This document shows, in pieces, positions 1 to 8,444 of a DNA stretch of 64,000 bases. The translations under genes and the position numbers were made by a program. Positions within the stretch are counted from its first letter, which is position 1; each line of letters begins with the position of its first letter. A model generated the notes under the pieces. The model had not been told where the DNA came from, ran no database searches, and worked only from the letters and a program-made list of their open reading frames with translations. Location: positions 3,661,501 to 3,725,500 of the forward strand of contig NZ_JAUETR010000001.1 in assembly GCF_032484785.1 (NCBI RefSeq), read 5' to 3'. Source of the stretch: Bradyrhizobium sp. SZCCHNS1050 (lineage in GTDB: Bacteria > Pseudomonadota > Alphaproteobacteria > Rhizobiales > Xanthobacteraceae).

Positions 1-496
1 ACAGCGACAGCGTGGTCTGATGCGGCAGCCATTTCTCGACTTGGCCGAGCAGGGTCATCGCGGCCAGCGACAATGCCGTGGCGCACAGCGCGGTGCCGTA
101 GAAGCCGATGCCGATGATGATGCCGATCGCCGACGTCATCCAGATCGAGGCGGCCGTCGACACGCCGCGGATGGTGAAGCCGTCCTTGATGATGACGCCG
201 GCGCCGAGGAAGCCGATGCCGGTCATCAGGCCCTGGATCACGCGCGTCGGATCGGAGACGGTCGGCGACACCGCCATGCCGCCATACCAGCTGCCGGGAA
301 AGCCGTTGATCGCCGTCAGCAAGGTCGATGCGACGCAAACCAGGGCGTAGGTCCGCATGCCGGCCGCGCGTCCGTGATAGGTGCGCTCGTAGCCCAGCAG
401 CAGGCCGACGGCCGCCGCACCCATCAGGTGCAGCAGCAGAATCCCGTTCGTCTCCAGTTCGGCCGTCGACCAATAGGCCGCCAGATGCTCCATCAT
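1..496 (-). CDS. MgtC/SapB family membrane protein (3' end outside window)
   Basis: The minus strand is open from an ATG at 496 to the window edge, giving about 165 residues without the C-terminus. The protein is strongly hydrophobic with several predicted membrane helices. Near residues 31-50 it has the family pattern G-L-L-L-G-x-E-R followed by A-A-G-x-R-T, and further on a GIGFLGAGVI-type glycine-rich helix. Both are typical of the MgtC/SapB N-terminal domain. MgtC proteins sit in the inner membrane and are linked to growth in low magnesium and to control of ATP synthase or magnesium transport. The exact role of this one cannot be read from sequence. A second in-frame ATG directly follows the first. 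No neighbour suggests an operon; the next gene is divergent. Confidence 0.85.
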   Translation of the reverse strand, partial: MMEHLAAYWSTAELETNGILLLHLMGAAAVGLLLGYERTYHGRAAGMRTYALVCVASTLLTAINGFPGSWYGGMAVSPTVSDPTRVIQGLMTGIGFLGAGVIIKDGFTIRGVSTAASIWMTSAIGIIIGIGFYGTALCATALSLAAMTLLGQVEKWLPHQTTLSL

Positions 497-877
497 GCGC
501 CTCGACCGCGTTGCTGCGGGTGGCGTGAACTGTGCGGATCAAGTGCTAATTTCTGCTTGCCGATGCGGCGGCCGCGCCGTGGGCAAGCTGCTGTCCAGGC
601 ACGAGCCGGCGTACTCCTCCGTAGTTCTCCGGCCAGGATGCGCGCAGCGCCTGACGCGCCGACGCGCCGTCGTCGATGGAGGCGGCAGGTTCTCACATTC
701 GCCGCGCCGGCTGTTCTCGACGCACGCCGGCATCGCGTCCGCCGATGGCGGTCAGGCCGGCGCACTGACGCCGCTCAATCCCGCCTGCGCCGATTCATTG
801 CCCCCGCACAGTCCCACTTCGGACGCAAAAGCTATCGATAACGATTTGCATTAAGGGGATGTCGGGGGAGACGGGCG
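497..877. other. Divergent intergenic region, no gene supported
   Basis: About 380 bases separate the MgtC-like gene from the cytochrome gene. Open frames here are short, overlap on both strands and lack family signatures, so I call none of them. The last 45 bases are AT-richer and probably carry the promoter of the cytochrome gene, including the Fur-like element listed separately. Confidence 0.5.
837..855 (+). promoter_or_regulatory. Fur-box-like element before the di-haem cytochrome gene
   Basis: The sequence GATAACGATTTGCATTA at 837-853 matches the classical 19-base Fur consensus (GATAATGATAATCATTATC) at 13 of its first 17 positions. It ends about 22 bases before the ATG at 878. That would suit iron or manganese control of a haem protein, but rhizobial Fur/Mur/Irr sites often depart from this consensus. 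This is a weak prediction. Confidence 0.2.
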
Positions 878-1870
878 ATGTCGTTCACGGGGCTGCGGTC
901 AGTCGTCTTGTGTCTTGGCCTGCTCGCCCTGCCCGCGCTTGCGGCGGACAAATCTGTAGCGCCCTATCTCGCGGCAGCTCCGCAAAAGCCGACCTTGCTG
1001 CAAATGCTGGCTTCAGTGTTGAAGCCGAAATCGGCGCACGCGGCGCCGTCCGAGCACAGGCCGAGAATCCGCCACGCCACCGCGGCGGTGAGGAAGCAGC
1101 CGAAGGCGCCGTCAGCACCTGCCGTAACCGAGGCGCCGGTGGCTGAGCCCACCACGGTCGGCGCCGCCGTGGCGCCACCGGCCCAGCTCTCCGAAGCCGA
1201 GCTCGCCGCCAAGGGGCTGGAGCTGTTCAACGACGCGAGCCTCTCCGGCGGCGGCAAGGCGTCCTGCGCGACCTGCCACTTCTCGACCGGGCATACCAAC
1301 AACAAGACCTATGTCGGCCTCGACGTGGTCGCCGACGGCGATCCCAATGGCCGGAATACGCCGACGCTGTGGGGCGTCGGCGAGCGTGCGGTGTTCGGCT
1401 GGACCGGCCAGGCGCCGACCCTGGAGGACAGCATCCGCGGCATCATCGTCAATCGCATGAAGGGGCCGGAGCCGTCGCCGGAGACCCTGGCGGCGCTGGT
1501 CGCCTATGTGCGCACGCTGAACTACCCGGCGAACTGGCAGGTCAAGGGGGACGGCACGCCGAGGGAGGATGCCAGCGCGGCCGTCAGGCGCGGCTATGAG
1601 CTCTATATCGGCGACGGCGGTTGCGGCACCTGCCATCAATTGCCGAGCTTCGACAAGAAGAGCAAAGACGACATCGGCACCGGCGGCAAGTTCAAGGTGC
1701 CGACCCTGCATGCGGCCGCGTCGACCGCGCCGTATTTCCACGACGGCCGCACGGCGTCGCTGCGCGACGCCGTCAAGCTGATGTGGGAGTTCTATGCCAA
1801 GAAGATGGAGACGCGGCTGCCGACCGAGGCCGAGCTCGACGATCTCACCGCCTATGTCGGCGCGCTGTAG
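878..1870 (+). CDS. Di-haem cytochrome c peroxidase / MauG-family protein
   Basis: The 330-residue protein starts with a signal peptide (hydrophobic to about residue 22, LPALAA). A low-complexity Ala/Pro/Lys-rich linker runs to about residue 105, followed by two c-type haem sites: C-A-T-C-H at 130-134 and C-G-T-C-H at 249-253. The C-terminal APYFHDGR motif is characteristic of the bacterial cytochrome c peroxidase/MauG superfamily. Such proteins act in the periplasm, reducing hydrogen peroxide or oxidising a partner protein. Which applies here is not shown. The long linker is unusual for a standard peroxidase and may act as a tether. The ATG at 878 is preceded by a purine-rich GGGGGAGACGGGCG stretch. 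The gene stands alone. Confidence 0.85.
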   Translation: MSFTGLRSVVLCLGLLALPALAADKSVAPYLAAAPQKPTLLQMLASVLKPKSAHAAPSEHRPRIRHATAAVRKQPKAPSAPAVTEAPVAEPTTVGAAVAPPAQLSEAELAAKGLELFNDASLSGGGKASCATCHFSTGHTNNKTYVGLDVVADGDPNGRNTPTLWGVGERAVFGWTGQAPTLEDSIRGIIVNRMKGPEPSPETLAALVAYVRTLNYPANWQVKGDGTPREDASAAVRRGYELYIGDGGCGTCHQLPSFDKKSKDDIGTGGKFKVPTLHAAASTAPYFHDGRTASLRDAVKLMWEFYAKKMETRLPTEAELDDLTAYVGAL

Positions 1871-1898
1871 CGTCGGGCTGAGCTGGGTCGCGCTTCAC

Positions 1899-2045
1899 CG
1901 TCATTCCGGGGCGATCGGCAATGCGCAGCCGTGAAGCGGCTGTGCGTCGACGATCGAACCCGGAATCTCGAAGTGATTGGGGATTGAGCGCAAGGCAATG
2001 TCGAGATTCCGGGTTCAAGGCCTGCGGCCTTGCCCCGGAATGACG
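1899..2045. repeat. Palindromic intergenic repeat, CGTCATTCCGGGGC family
   Basis: The ends CGTCATTCCGGGGC (1899-1912) and GCCCCGGAATGACG (2032-2045) are perfect inverted copies. An inner pair, AACCCGGAATCTCGA (1957-1971) and TCGAGATTCCGGGTT (2001-2015), is also perfectly inverted. The roughly 147-base unit can fold into a long branched hairpin between the 3' ends of two convergent genes. No protein is encoded. It resembles the dispersed palindromic repeats common in Bradyrhizobium intergenic regions. It could help end transcription from both sides. Confidence 0.75.
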
Positions 2046-2073
2046 GAGTGCATGACAAGTCTGGAAGCAGACG

Positions 2074-3990
2074 TCAGATATTCGCGCCGAGATCGGCGAT
2101 GTCGTCGAACAGCACGGATGTCCGCGACAGCAGCGCCTCGAGCTCGTCGGTGGCGTCCGCAATCCCGCGCGTCGCGGTGTCGATCACCAGCTCCGCATCG
2201 AGCGGCGGCTCGTAGTCGGTGCCGATGCCGGTGAAGTTCTGCAGATTGCCGGCGCGGGCCTTGGCGTAGTGGCCCTTGGGGTCGCGGCTCTCGCAGATCT
2301 CGGCGGCCGTCGCGACGTAGACCTCACGGAACAGGTCGCCGGCGACGCGGCGCGCAGCCGCGCGGTCCTCGCGCGCGGGCGATACCGCGGCGACGATCGC
2401 GATGTGGCCGTTGCGGGCGAGATGGGTCGCGACCTCAGCGAGGCGACGGATGTTCTCGGCGCGGTCCTCCGGCGTGAAGCCGAGATCCTTGTTGAGGCCG
2501 GCACGGACGGTGTCGCCGTCGAGCAGCACCGGGGCGCCGCCGCGGCTGAACAGCCGCCGCTCCAGCGCGCGCGCCAGGGTCGACTTGCCGGCGCCGGGCA
2601 GGCCGGTCATCCACACGACGGCGCCCTTGTGGCGATAGCGGTCGGCGCGCTCCTGCGGCTGCAGCGCCGATTCCACCGGCATGATGTCGACCGGTGCGGC
2701 GCGCTTGCCAGCGGCGATCGACAGCACCAGCCCGCCGCCGGCGATGCGGCCCTGCACCTCGATGACGAGACGGCCGGTGCGCGCATTCTCGGTGTAGGGA
2801 TCGACGGCGACCGGCTGGGTCAGTGCGATCTCGATCTCGCCGACATGGTTGCGCGCGATCGATGCGTTCTCTTCGTTGGACAGCGAGCCCGGGTCGACCG
2901 CCTTCGCGATCGCGACGACGCTGCCGCGCGCCTCGCGGGTGCCGAGCCGGACCAGGATGCTGTCGCCTTTCGACAGCGGCTGGTCGTGCAGCCAGAAGAT
3001 GCGGGCATGCAGCCGGCGCGCCGCCTGCGGCTCGCGGCCGACATGGGCGATGACGTCGCCGCGTTCGATGAACAGCTCGCGATCGAGCGTGATGCCGACC
3101 GAGCGGCCCGCACCCTGCGCCGTGGTCACCGGGGTCTGCGGCCAGCCCTCGACGGTCCTGATCTTGGCGATCTTGCCGGCGGGCATGATCACGATCTCGT
3201 CGCCGGCGCGCAACTCGCCGGCCTCGACGCGGCCGGCGACGATGCGGCGGTCGTCAAACTTGTAGATCGCCTGCACCGGCAGGCGCAGCGGCAGGCTCGA
3301 CAGCGGCTTGGCCGGCTCCAGCCCGTCGAGCGCCTCGACCACGGTCGGGCCGTCGTACCAGCCGATCCGCGAGGTCAGCTCGGCGACGCCGTCGCCGTCG
3401 CGCGCGGAGATCGGGATGACGGCGACCGGCTTGACGCCAAGGCCTTCGAGATGCGCCGAGATCTCGGCCTTGATCGCGTCGAAGCGGTCTTCGCCGAAAT
3501 CGACGCGGTCCATCTTGTTGACGACGACCGCGACCTGCTTCACGCCGAGCAGATGCAGGAGATAGCCGTGGCGGCGGGTCTGGTCGCGCACGCCTTCGAG
3601 CGCGTCGATGATCAGCACCGCGCCATCGGCCTGCGAGGCGCCGGTGATCATGTTGCGCAGGAATTCGGCGTGGCCGGGCGCGTCGATCAGCACGACCTCG
3701 CGCGCATTGGTGCGGAAGCGGATCTGCGTGGTGTCGATGGTGATGCCCTGGTCGCGCTCGGTCTGCAGCGCGTCGAGCAGGAACGACCATTCGAACGGCA
3801 TGCCGCGGCGGGCGGAGACGGCCTGCAGCATCTCCAGCTTGCCCTCGGGCAGGCTGCCGGTCTCATGCAGCAGACGGCCGACCAAGGTCGACTTGCCGTG
3901 ATCGACATGGCCGACGATCACGATGCGGACCTGCGGACGGGTGGTGCCGTTCGGCGTGGCGGGGACGGCTGACGGGACTCGCATGTTCAT
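2074..3990 (-). CDS. cysNC: Fused sulfate adenylyltransferase large subunit / APS kinase (CysNC)
   Basis: This 638-residue bifunctional enzyme joins a CysN GTPase to a CysC kinase. The N-terminal elongation-factor-like half has the P-loop G-H-V-D-H-G-K-S-T (27-35), then DAPGH and NKMD guanine-nucleotide motifs. With CysD it makes adenosine 5'-phosphosulfate (APS) from ATP and sulfate, driven by GTP. The C-terminal part, from about residue 455, has the APS kinase P-loop GLPGAGKS (463-470) and makes PAPS. The start is an ATG at 3990, 14 bases after the cysD stop, so the two genes form one minus-strand operon. CysH in this window carries the cysteine pairs of an APS-using reductase, so the kinase domain may mainly supply PAPS for sulfotransfer. 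That last point is inference. Confidence 0.95.
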   Translation of the reverse strand: MNMRVPSAVPATPNGTTRPQVRIVIVGHVDHGKSTLVGRLLHETGSLPEGKLEMLQAVSARRGMPFEWSFLLDALQTERDQGITIDTTQIRFRTNAREVVLIDAPGHAEFLRNMITGASQADGAVLIIDALEGVRDQTRRHGYLLHLLGVKQVAVVVNKMDRVDFGEDRFDAIKAEISAHLEGLGVKPVAVIPISARDGDGVAELTSRIGWYDGPTVVEALDGLEPAKPLSSLPLRLPVQAIYKFDDRRIVAGRVEAGELRAGDEIVIMPAGKIAKIRTVEGWPQTPVTTAQGAGRSVGITLDRELFIERGDVIAHVGREPQAARRLHARIFWLHDQPLSKGDSILVRLGTREARGSVVAIAKAVDPGSLSNEENASIARNHVGEIEIALTQPVAVDPYTENARTGRLVIEVQGRIAGGGLVLSIAAGKRAAPVDIMPVESALQPQERADRYRHKGAVVWMTGLPGAGKSTLARALERRLFSRGGAPVLLDGDTVRAGLNKDLGFTPEDRAENIRRLAEVATHLARNGHIAIVAAVSPAREDRAAARRVAGDLFREVYVATAAEICESRDPKGHYAKARAGNLQNFTGIGTDYEPPLDAELVIDTATRGIADATDELEALLSRTSVLFDDIADLGANI

Positions 3991-4004
3991 CGCCTCGTCC
4001 CCCC

Positions 4005-4910
4005 TCACAGATAGCCGGCGACGCGAAGCCGCTCGAAGGCGTCCTCGGTCTCGTGGTCGAGCGCGCGGCCGGCACGCTCGGGCACCTTGGTGCTTTCGAG
4101 TTCGGCGAGAATCTCGGGGATGTTCGAGGCGTTCGACGCGACCGGGAAGGTGATGTCCTGATCGCCGAGCGAGCGATAGCGCTTGCCGTTCCTGGACAGA
4201 TACAGCGGGATGATCGGAATGTTCTCGCGCGCCGTGTAGGCCCAGATGTCGGCCTCGGTCCAATGCAGGATCGGATGGATGCGCAAGTGAGCGCCCTGCG
4301 GCGGCGAGGCGTTGAAGTGATCCCAGAATTCCGGCGGCTGGTCGCGCACATCCCAATGGCCCTCGGCCCCGCGCGGCGAGAACACGCGCTCCTTGGCGCG
4401 CGTCGCCTCCTCGTCGCGGCGGATGCCCGCGATCAGGCCGTCGAAGCCATGCTTGGCGAGCGCCATCTTCAGGCCCTCGGTCTTGCGCGCAGCCGAGCGT
4501 GCGGCGGGCGGCAGGGTGGGATCGACGGCATCGATCGGCGGGCACGGCTCGACCTTGAGATCGAGGCCCCATTCCTTCGCGTAGGTGTCGCGGAAGGCGT
4601 ACATCTCGGGAAACTTCTTGGCCGTATCGACATGCATGGCGGGGAACGGCACCCGGCCGAAGAACGCCTTGCGCGCCAGCCAGATCATCACGTTGGAATC
4701 TTTTCCCAGCGACCACAGCAGCGCCAGCTTCTTCAGCCGTGCAAAGGCCTCGCGAAGGATGTAGATGCTCTGCGCCTCCAGCTCGTCGAGATGGTCCATC
4801 GTCGGTGCGGCGTTGAGGACGCGCGGCATGGAAGATGCTTGCTCGATCTCGGAGGAGGGCAACCGATCTCTGGAAACGTCGTTTGTGAGAATGTGCATGC
4901 TATCAGCCAT
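4005..4910 (-). CDS. cysD: Sulfate adenylyltransferase subunit 2 (CysD)
   Basis: The product of about 301 residues belongs to the PP-loop ATP pyrophosphatase family. The loop reads S-L-G-K-D-S at 67-72, and the protein ends in the expected A-G-Y-L. It pairs with the CysN half of the downstream gene to form APS in the cytoplasm. I chose the ATG at 4910. A second in-frame ATG at 4898 is possible, and homology is only secure from about the DHLDELEAQSIYI segment onward. The gene is the first of a two-gene operon and is divergent from cysG. Their shared upstream region has a strong inverted repeat. Confidence 0.95.
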   Translation of the reverse strand: MADSMHILTNDVSRDRLPSSEIEQASSMPRVLNAAPTMDHLDELEAQSIYILREAFARLKKLALLWSLGKDSNVMIWLARKAFFGRVPFPAMHVDTAKKFPEMYAFRDTYAKEWGLDLKVEPCPPIDAVDPTLPPAARSAARKTEGLKMALAKHGFDGLIAGIRRDEEATRAKERVFSPRGAEGHWDVRDQPPEFWDHFNASPPQGAHLRIHPILHWTEADIWAYTARENIPIIPLYLSRNGKRYRSLGDQDITFPVASNASNIPEILAELESTKVPERAGRALDHETEDAFERLRVAGYL

Positions 4911-4945
4911 CGCCTGCCTGGGAGAAAATTCTATGGCGGAGCCAA

Positions 4946-4999
4946 GGAATAATTTTCTCTTTACGTCGTGGGCGGGACACTTATATAGAAAATAATTCC
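4946..4999. promoter_or_regulatory. Inverted-repeat operator candidate in the cysD-cysG divergent region
   Basis: GGAATAATTTTCT at 4946-4958 and AGAAAATAATTCC at 4987-4999 are inverted copies with one mismatch in 13 bases, centred about 41 bases apart. A third, partial copy, AGAAAATT, lies at 4923-4930. A plausible cysG promoter sits between them: TTTACG at 4960-4965, a 16-base spacer, then TATATA at 4982-4987. The arms would then flank the promoter. This is an AT-rich island in GC-rich DNA between two divergent sulfate-assimilation operons, as expected for a shared regulator site. The regulator is unknown. Confidence 0.55.
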
Positions 5000-5033
5000 A
5001 GTCAACCCCCAAGTGCCGAAGCTGAAGAACGCA

Positions 5034-6464
5034 ATGCAATATCTGCCGGTGTTTCTCGATCTGAAGACCGGCCCCGTGCTGCTGATCGGCGCGGGCGAGC
5101 TCGTGCGCGCCAAGCTTCGCGTGTTGCTGTCCGCGGGCGCACGGATTCGCTGGTTCGCCACCGACGGCGACTTCGATCTCGCGGGTCTGCGCGATCAGCA
5201 CGGCCGGATCGAGCGCGCCGAAGGCGACCCGCTGAGCGCCGATCTCACTGGCGTCATCGCCGTGCTGTGCGCGGGCGCTGCCGACATCGGCGTTGCGATG
5301 TCGGCGCGGGCGCGCAGCGTTGGTCTGCCCGTCAACGTCATGGATGACCTCGCGCATTCCAGCTTCATCTTTCCGGCGATCGTCGATCGCGGCGACGTGG
5401 TGGTGGCGATCGGCACCGGCGGCTCCTCGCCCGTCGTGGCACGCCGCGTGCGCGAGCGCATCGAGGCGCTGCTGCCGGCGCGGATCGGCGAGCTCGCGAG
5501 CTTCATCGGCGACTTCCGCAAGACCGTCAACCCGCAGATCGCCGAGATGACGCTGCGCCGCCGCTTCTGGGAGCGCATCGTCGACGGCCCGATCGGCGCG
5601 CTGGTGCTGGCGGGCCGCAAGCAGGAAGCGGAGGCGGCGCTGCGTGGCATTGCCGATCCCGCGGCGTTTGCGGGCGCGGATCATGCCGGCCGCAGCAACG
5701 GCCATGTGACCTTGGTCGGCGCCGGTCCCGGCGATCCCGACCTGCTGACGATCAAGGCGCTGCGCGCGCTGCAGGACGCGGATGTCGTGTTCTACGACGA
5801 GCTGGTCACGCCTGAGATTCTCGACCGCATCCGCCGCGATGCCTCGCGCGTGCCGGTCGGCCGCCGCGTCGGCAAGCCCGGCATTGGCCAGGACGCTGTG
5901 AACAGGCTGCTGATCGAAGCGGCACGCGAGGGCAAGCGCGCGGTCAGGCTGAAAGGCGGCGACTCCTACGTGTTCGGCCGTGGCGGCGAGGAGGTCGATG
6001 CGCTGCGCAAGGCGGGCGTGTCCTACACGATCGTGCCCGGCATCACCGCCGGCCTCGGCGCCGCCGCGCAGTTCGAGGTGCCGCTGACCTTCCGCAGCAA
6101 GGCGCTGCGCATCACCTTCCTCACCGCGCACAAGGAGCGCGATGCCGAGGCGGTCGACTGGTCGGCGCTGACTGACACCAAGATGACCGTCGTCGTCTAC
6201 ATGGGCATGACCGCGGCGCCGGCGGTGCGCGCAGGGCTCCTCGCGGCGGGCCGCTCGCCGCAGACGCCGGTCGGTGTGTTCGCGAAGGTGACGCGCCCCG
6301 ATGCGCAGGCGGCGGTCGGCACGCTCGATCAGTTGCCGGATCTCGTCGGCCAAATCGATGGCGGTCCGGCCATCCTCATCATCGGTGACGTCGTGGCGCA
6401 CTCCGCGCCGTGGCGTCAGCAGACTATCAGTGGCGTGATCGCACAACTCCTGGAACCCGTCTGA
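5034..6464 (+). CDS. cysG: Sirohaem synthase CysG (multifunctional)
   Basis: The 476-residue protein makes sirohaem, the cofactor of the CysI-type reductase downstream. The N-terminal part has a dinucleotide-binding G-A-G-E loop (19-22) of precorrin-2 dehydrogenase/ferrochelatase. The C-terminal part, from about residue 225, is a uroporphyrinogen-III methyltransferase with LVGAGPGDPDLLT and the later RLKGGDSYVFGRGGEE motif. A GTG at 5013 would add seven residues. I prefer the ATG at 5034 because the family usually begins M-x-Y-L-P-V-F. The next gene starts right after its TGA, so it heads a five-gene operon with cysI and cysH. Confidence 0.93.
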   Translation: MQYLPVFLDLKTGPVLLIGAGELVRAKLRVLLSAGARIRWFATDGDFDLAGLRDQHGRIERAEGDPLSADLTGVIAVLCAGAADIGVAMSARARSVGLPVNVMDDLAHSSFIFPAIVDRGDVVVAIGTGGSSPVVARRVRERIEALLPARIGELASFIGDFRKTVNPQIAEMTLRRRFWERIVDGPIGALVLAGRKQEAEAALRGIADPAAFAGADHAGRSNGHVTLVGAGPGDPDLLTIKALRALQDADVVFYDELVTPEILDRIRRDASRVPVGRRVGKPGIGQDAVNRLLIEAAREGKRAVRLKGGDSYVFGRGGEEVDALRKAGVSYTIVPGITAGLGAAAQFEVPLTFRSKALRITFLTAHKERDAEAVDWSALTDTKMTVVVYMGMTAAPAVRAGLLAAGRSPQTPVGVFAKVTRPDAQAAVGTLDQLPDLVGQIDGGPAILIIGDVVAHSAPWRQQTISGVIAQLLEPV

Positions 6465-6779
6465 ATGACCTCCCCGCTGCAACAGAAGATCAAGATCACC
6501 GGGCCCTCGATCATCACCGCGAACCGGACCTGGGATGGCGCGGTGATCTACCGCACCGGCACCAAGAGCTGGTCGGATGAGCTCTCCGATGCGGCGATCG
6601 TCCGCACCGCCGACGAGGCGCGCGCCCTGCTGTCGGAAGCGGTGGCCGACGATCTCGGTGCGATCGGTCCCTACATCGCGCCGGTCGAGGTGGGCGCCGA
6701 CGGTGCGGTCAAGCCCGGCAATATGCGCGAACACGTCCGGCTCACGGGCGCCTCCATCGCGCTCCCGGCTCAAGTCTGA
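6465..6779 (+). CDS. DUF2849 protein, sulfite reductase operon partner
   Basis: This 104-residue protein has its ATG immediately after the cysG stop and ends nine bases before cysI. The fit is to the DUF2849 family, small soluble proteins found beside sulfite/nitrite reductases in alphaproteobacteria. It has no signal peptide, membrane helix or cysteine, so a redox-centre role of its own is unlikely. A role in assembly, cofactor insertion or regulation of CysI is an inference from context only. The family function is not established. Confidence 0.8.
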   Translation: MTSPLQQKIKITGPSIITANRTWDGAVIYRTGTKSWSDELSDAAIVRTADEARALLSEAVADDLGAIGPYIAPVEVGADGAVKPGNMREHVRLTGASIALPAQV

Positions 6780-6788
6780 AGGCCTGTC

Positions 6789-8444
6789 ATGTACGCTTAT
6801 GACGAAATCGACCGTACCTTGGTCAACGAGCGCGTCGCCGAATTCCGCGACCAGGTGAAGCGGCGCCTGTCGGGCGAATTGTCCGAGGACGAGTTCAAGA
6901 TGCTGCGGCTGCAGAACGGCGTCTATCTGCAGCTCCACGCCTACATGTATCGCATCGCCATCCCCTACGGCACGCTGGCGTCGAACCAGCTCCGCCGGCT
7001 GGCCCATGTCGCGCGCCGCTACGACCGCGGCTACGGTCACTTCACGACGCGGCAGAACATCCAGTTCAACTGGATCAAGCTCGCCGAGCTGCCGGATGCG
7101 ATGGCCGACCTCGCCGAGGTCGGCATCCAGTCGATGCAGACCTCCGGCAACAACATGCGCAACGTCACCTCGGATCAGTGGGCGGGCGTCGCGCCGGGCG
7201 AGGTCGAGGATCCCAGGATCTGGGCGGAGCTGCTGCGCCAGTTCACGACGCTTCACCCGGAATTCTCGTTCCTGCCGCGCAAGTTCAAGATCGCGATCAC
7301 GGCGTCCGACCACGACCGCGCCGCGATCAAGATCCATGACATCGGCCTGCGTCTCAAGAAGAACGAGCAGGGCGAAACCGGCTTCGAGGTGCTGGTCGGC
7401 GGCGGCCTCGGCCGCACGCCGTTCATCGCCAAGACCATCAAGCCGTTCGTCCACGGCCACGACATCCTCAGCTATGTCGAGGCGATCCTGCGCGTCTACA
7501 ACCAGTACGGCCGCCGCGACAACATCTACAAGGCGCGCATCAAGATCCTGGTGCATGAGCTCGGCATCGAGAAGTTCGCCGCCGAGGTCGAGGAGGAGTG
7601 GCAGCAGATCCGCGACGGCGTGCTCAAGCTCGATCAGGGGATCATCGAGGACATCCGCTCGCGCTTCTTCTATCCGGCCTACGAGACGCTGCCGCACATG
7701 CCGGAGGAGCTGAAGCAGGCGGCGCACGATCCGAAGTTCGAGGCATGGCGCAAGAACTCGGTCTTCCCGCACAAGGTGCAGGGCTATGCCATCGTGACCG
7801 TGTCGCTGAAGCCGATCGGCAAGCCGCCTGGCGATGCGACCGCCGACCAGATGGATGCGCTGGCCGACATCGCCGACAAATACTCGTTCGGCGAGATCCG
7901 GGTCGGGCATGAGCAGAACCTGGCGCTGCCGCACGTCCGCAAGCGCGACCTGCCGGCCGTGTGGAAGGCGCTCGAGGCCATTGGCCTCGCGATCCCCAAC
8001 GTCAACCTCGTGTCCGACATCATCGCCTGTCCGGGCCTGGACTACTGCTCGCTGGCGAACGCGCGCTCGATCCCGATCGCGCAGGAGATCACGCGCCGCT
8101 TCGCCAATCACGACACGGCGAACCTGATCGGCCGGCTGCACATCAACATCTCCGGCTGCATCAATGCCTGCGGCCACCATCATGTCGGCCATATCGGCAT
8201 CCTCGGCGTCGAGAAGAACAACGAGGAATTCTATCAGATCACGATCGGCGGCCGCGCCGACGAGGGCGCCGTGCTCGGCACCCTGATCGGACCCGCGGTG
8301 CCCTATGCCGAAGTGGCCGATGTCGTCGAGGACATCGTCGAAGCCTATCTTGCGCTGCGCGCGAGCCCCGAGGAGCTGTTCGTCGACACGGTGAAGCGGC
8401 TCGGGGTCGAACCATTCAGGGAGCGGGTCTATGCCACTCGTTAA
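6789..8444 (+). CDS. cysI: Sulfite reductase haemoprotein (CysI-type, sirohaem/4Fe-4S)
   Basis: This 551-residue enzyme carries out six-electron reduction of sulfite to sulfide. It has two ferredoxin-like half-domains and two sirohaem-binding domains. The four cysteines for the coupled [4Fe-4S]-sirohaem centre are C414 and C420 (C-P-G-L-D-Y-C) and C457 and C461 (C-I-N-A-C). An early H-F-T-T-R-Q-N motif is typical of sirohaem binding. It overlaps the following gene by 14 bases. No flavoprotein gene (cysJ) is present, so electrons may come from ferredoxin or a reductase encoded elsewhere. Nitrite reductase is the main alternative, but the cys context argues for sulfite. Confidence 0.93.
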   Translation: MYAYDEIDRTLVNERVAEFRDQVKRRLSGELSEDEFKMLRLQNGVYLQLHAYMYRIAIPYGTLASNQLRRLAHVARRYDRGYGHFTTRQNIQFNWIKLAELPDAMADLAEVGIQSMQTSGNNMRNVTSDQWAGVAPGEVEDPRIWAELLRQFTTLHPEFSFLPRKFKIAITASDHDRAAIKIHDIGLRLKKNEQGETGFEVLVGGGLGRTPFIAKTIKPFVHGHDILSYVEAILRVYNQYGRRDNIYKARIKILVHELGIEKFAAEVEEEWQQIRDGVLKLDQGIIEDIRSRFFYPAYETLPHMPEELKQAAHDPKFEAWRKNSVFPHKVQGYAIVTVSLKPIGKPPGDATADQMDALADIADKYSFGEIRVGHEQNLALPHVRKRDLPAVWKALEAIGLAIPNVNLVSDIIACPGLDYCSLANARSIPIAQEITRRFANHDTANLIGRLHINISGCINACGHHHVGHIGILGVEKNNEEFYQITIGGRADEGAVLGTLIGPAVPYAEVADVVEDIVEAYLALRASPEELFVDTVKRLGVEPFRERVYATR

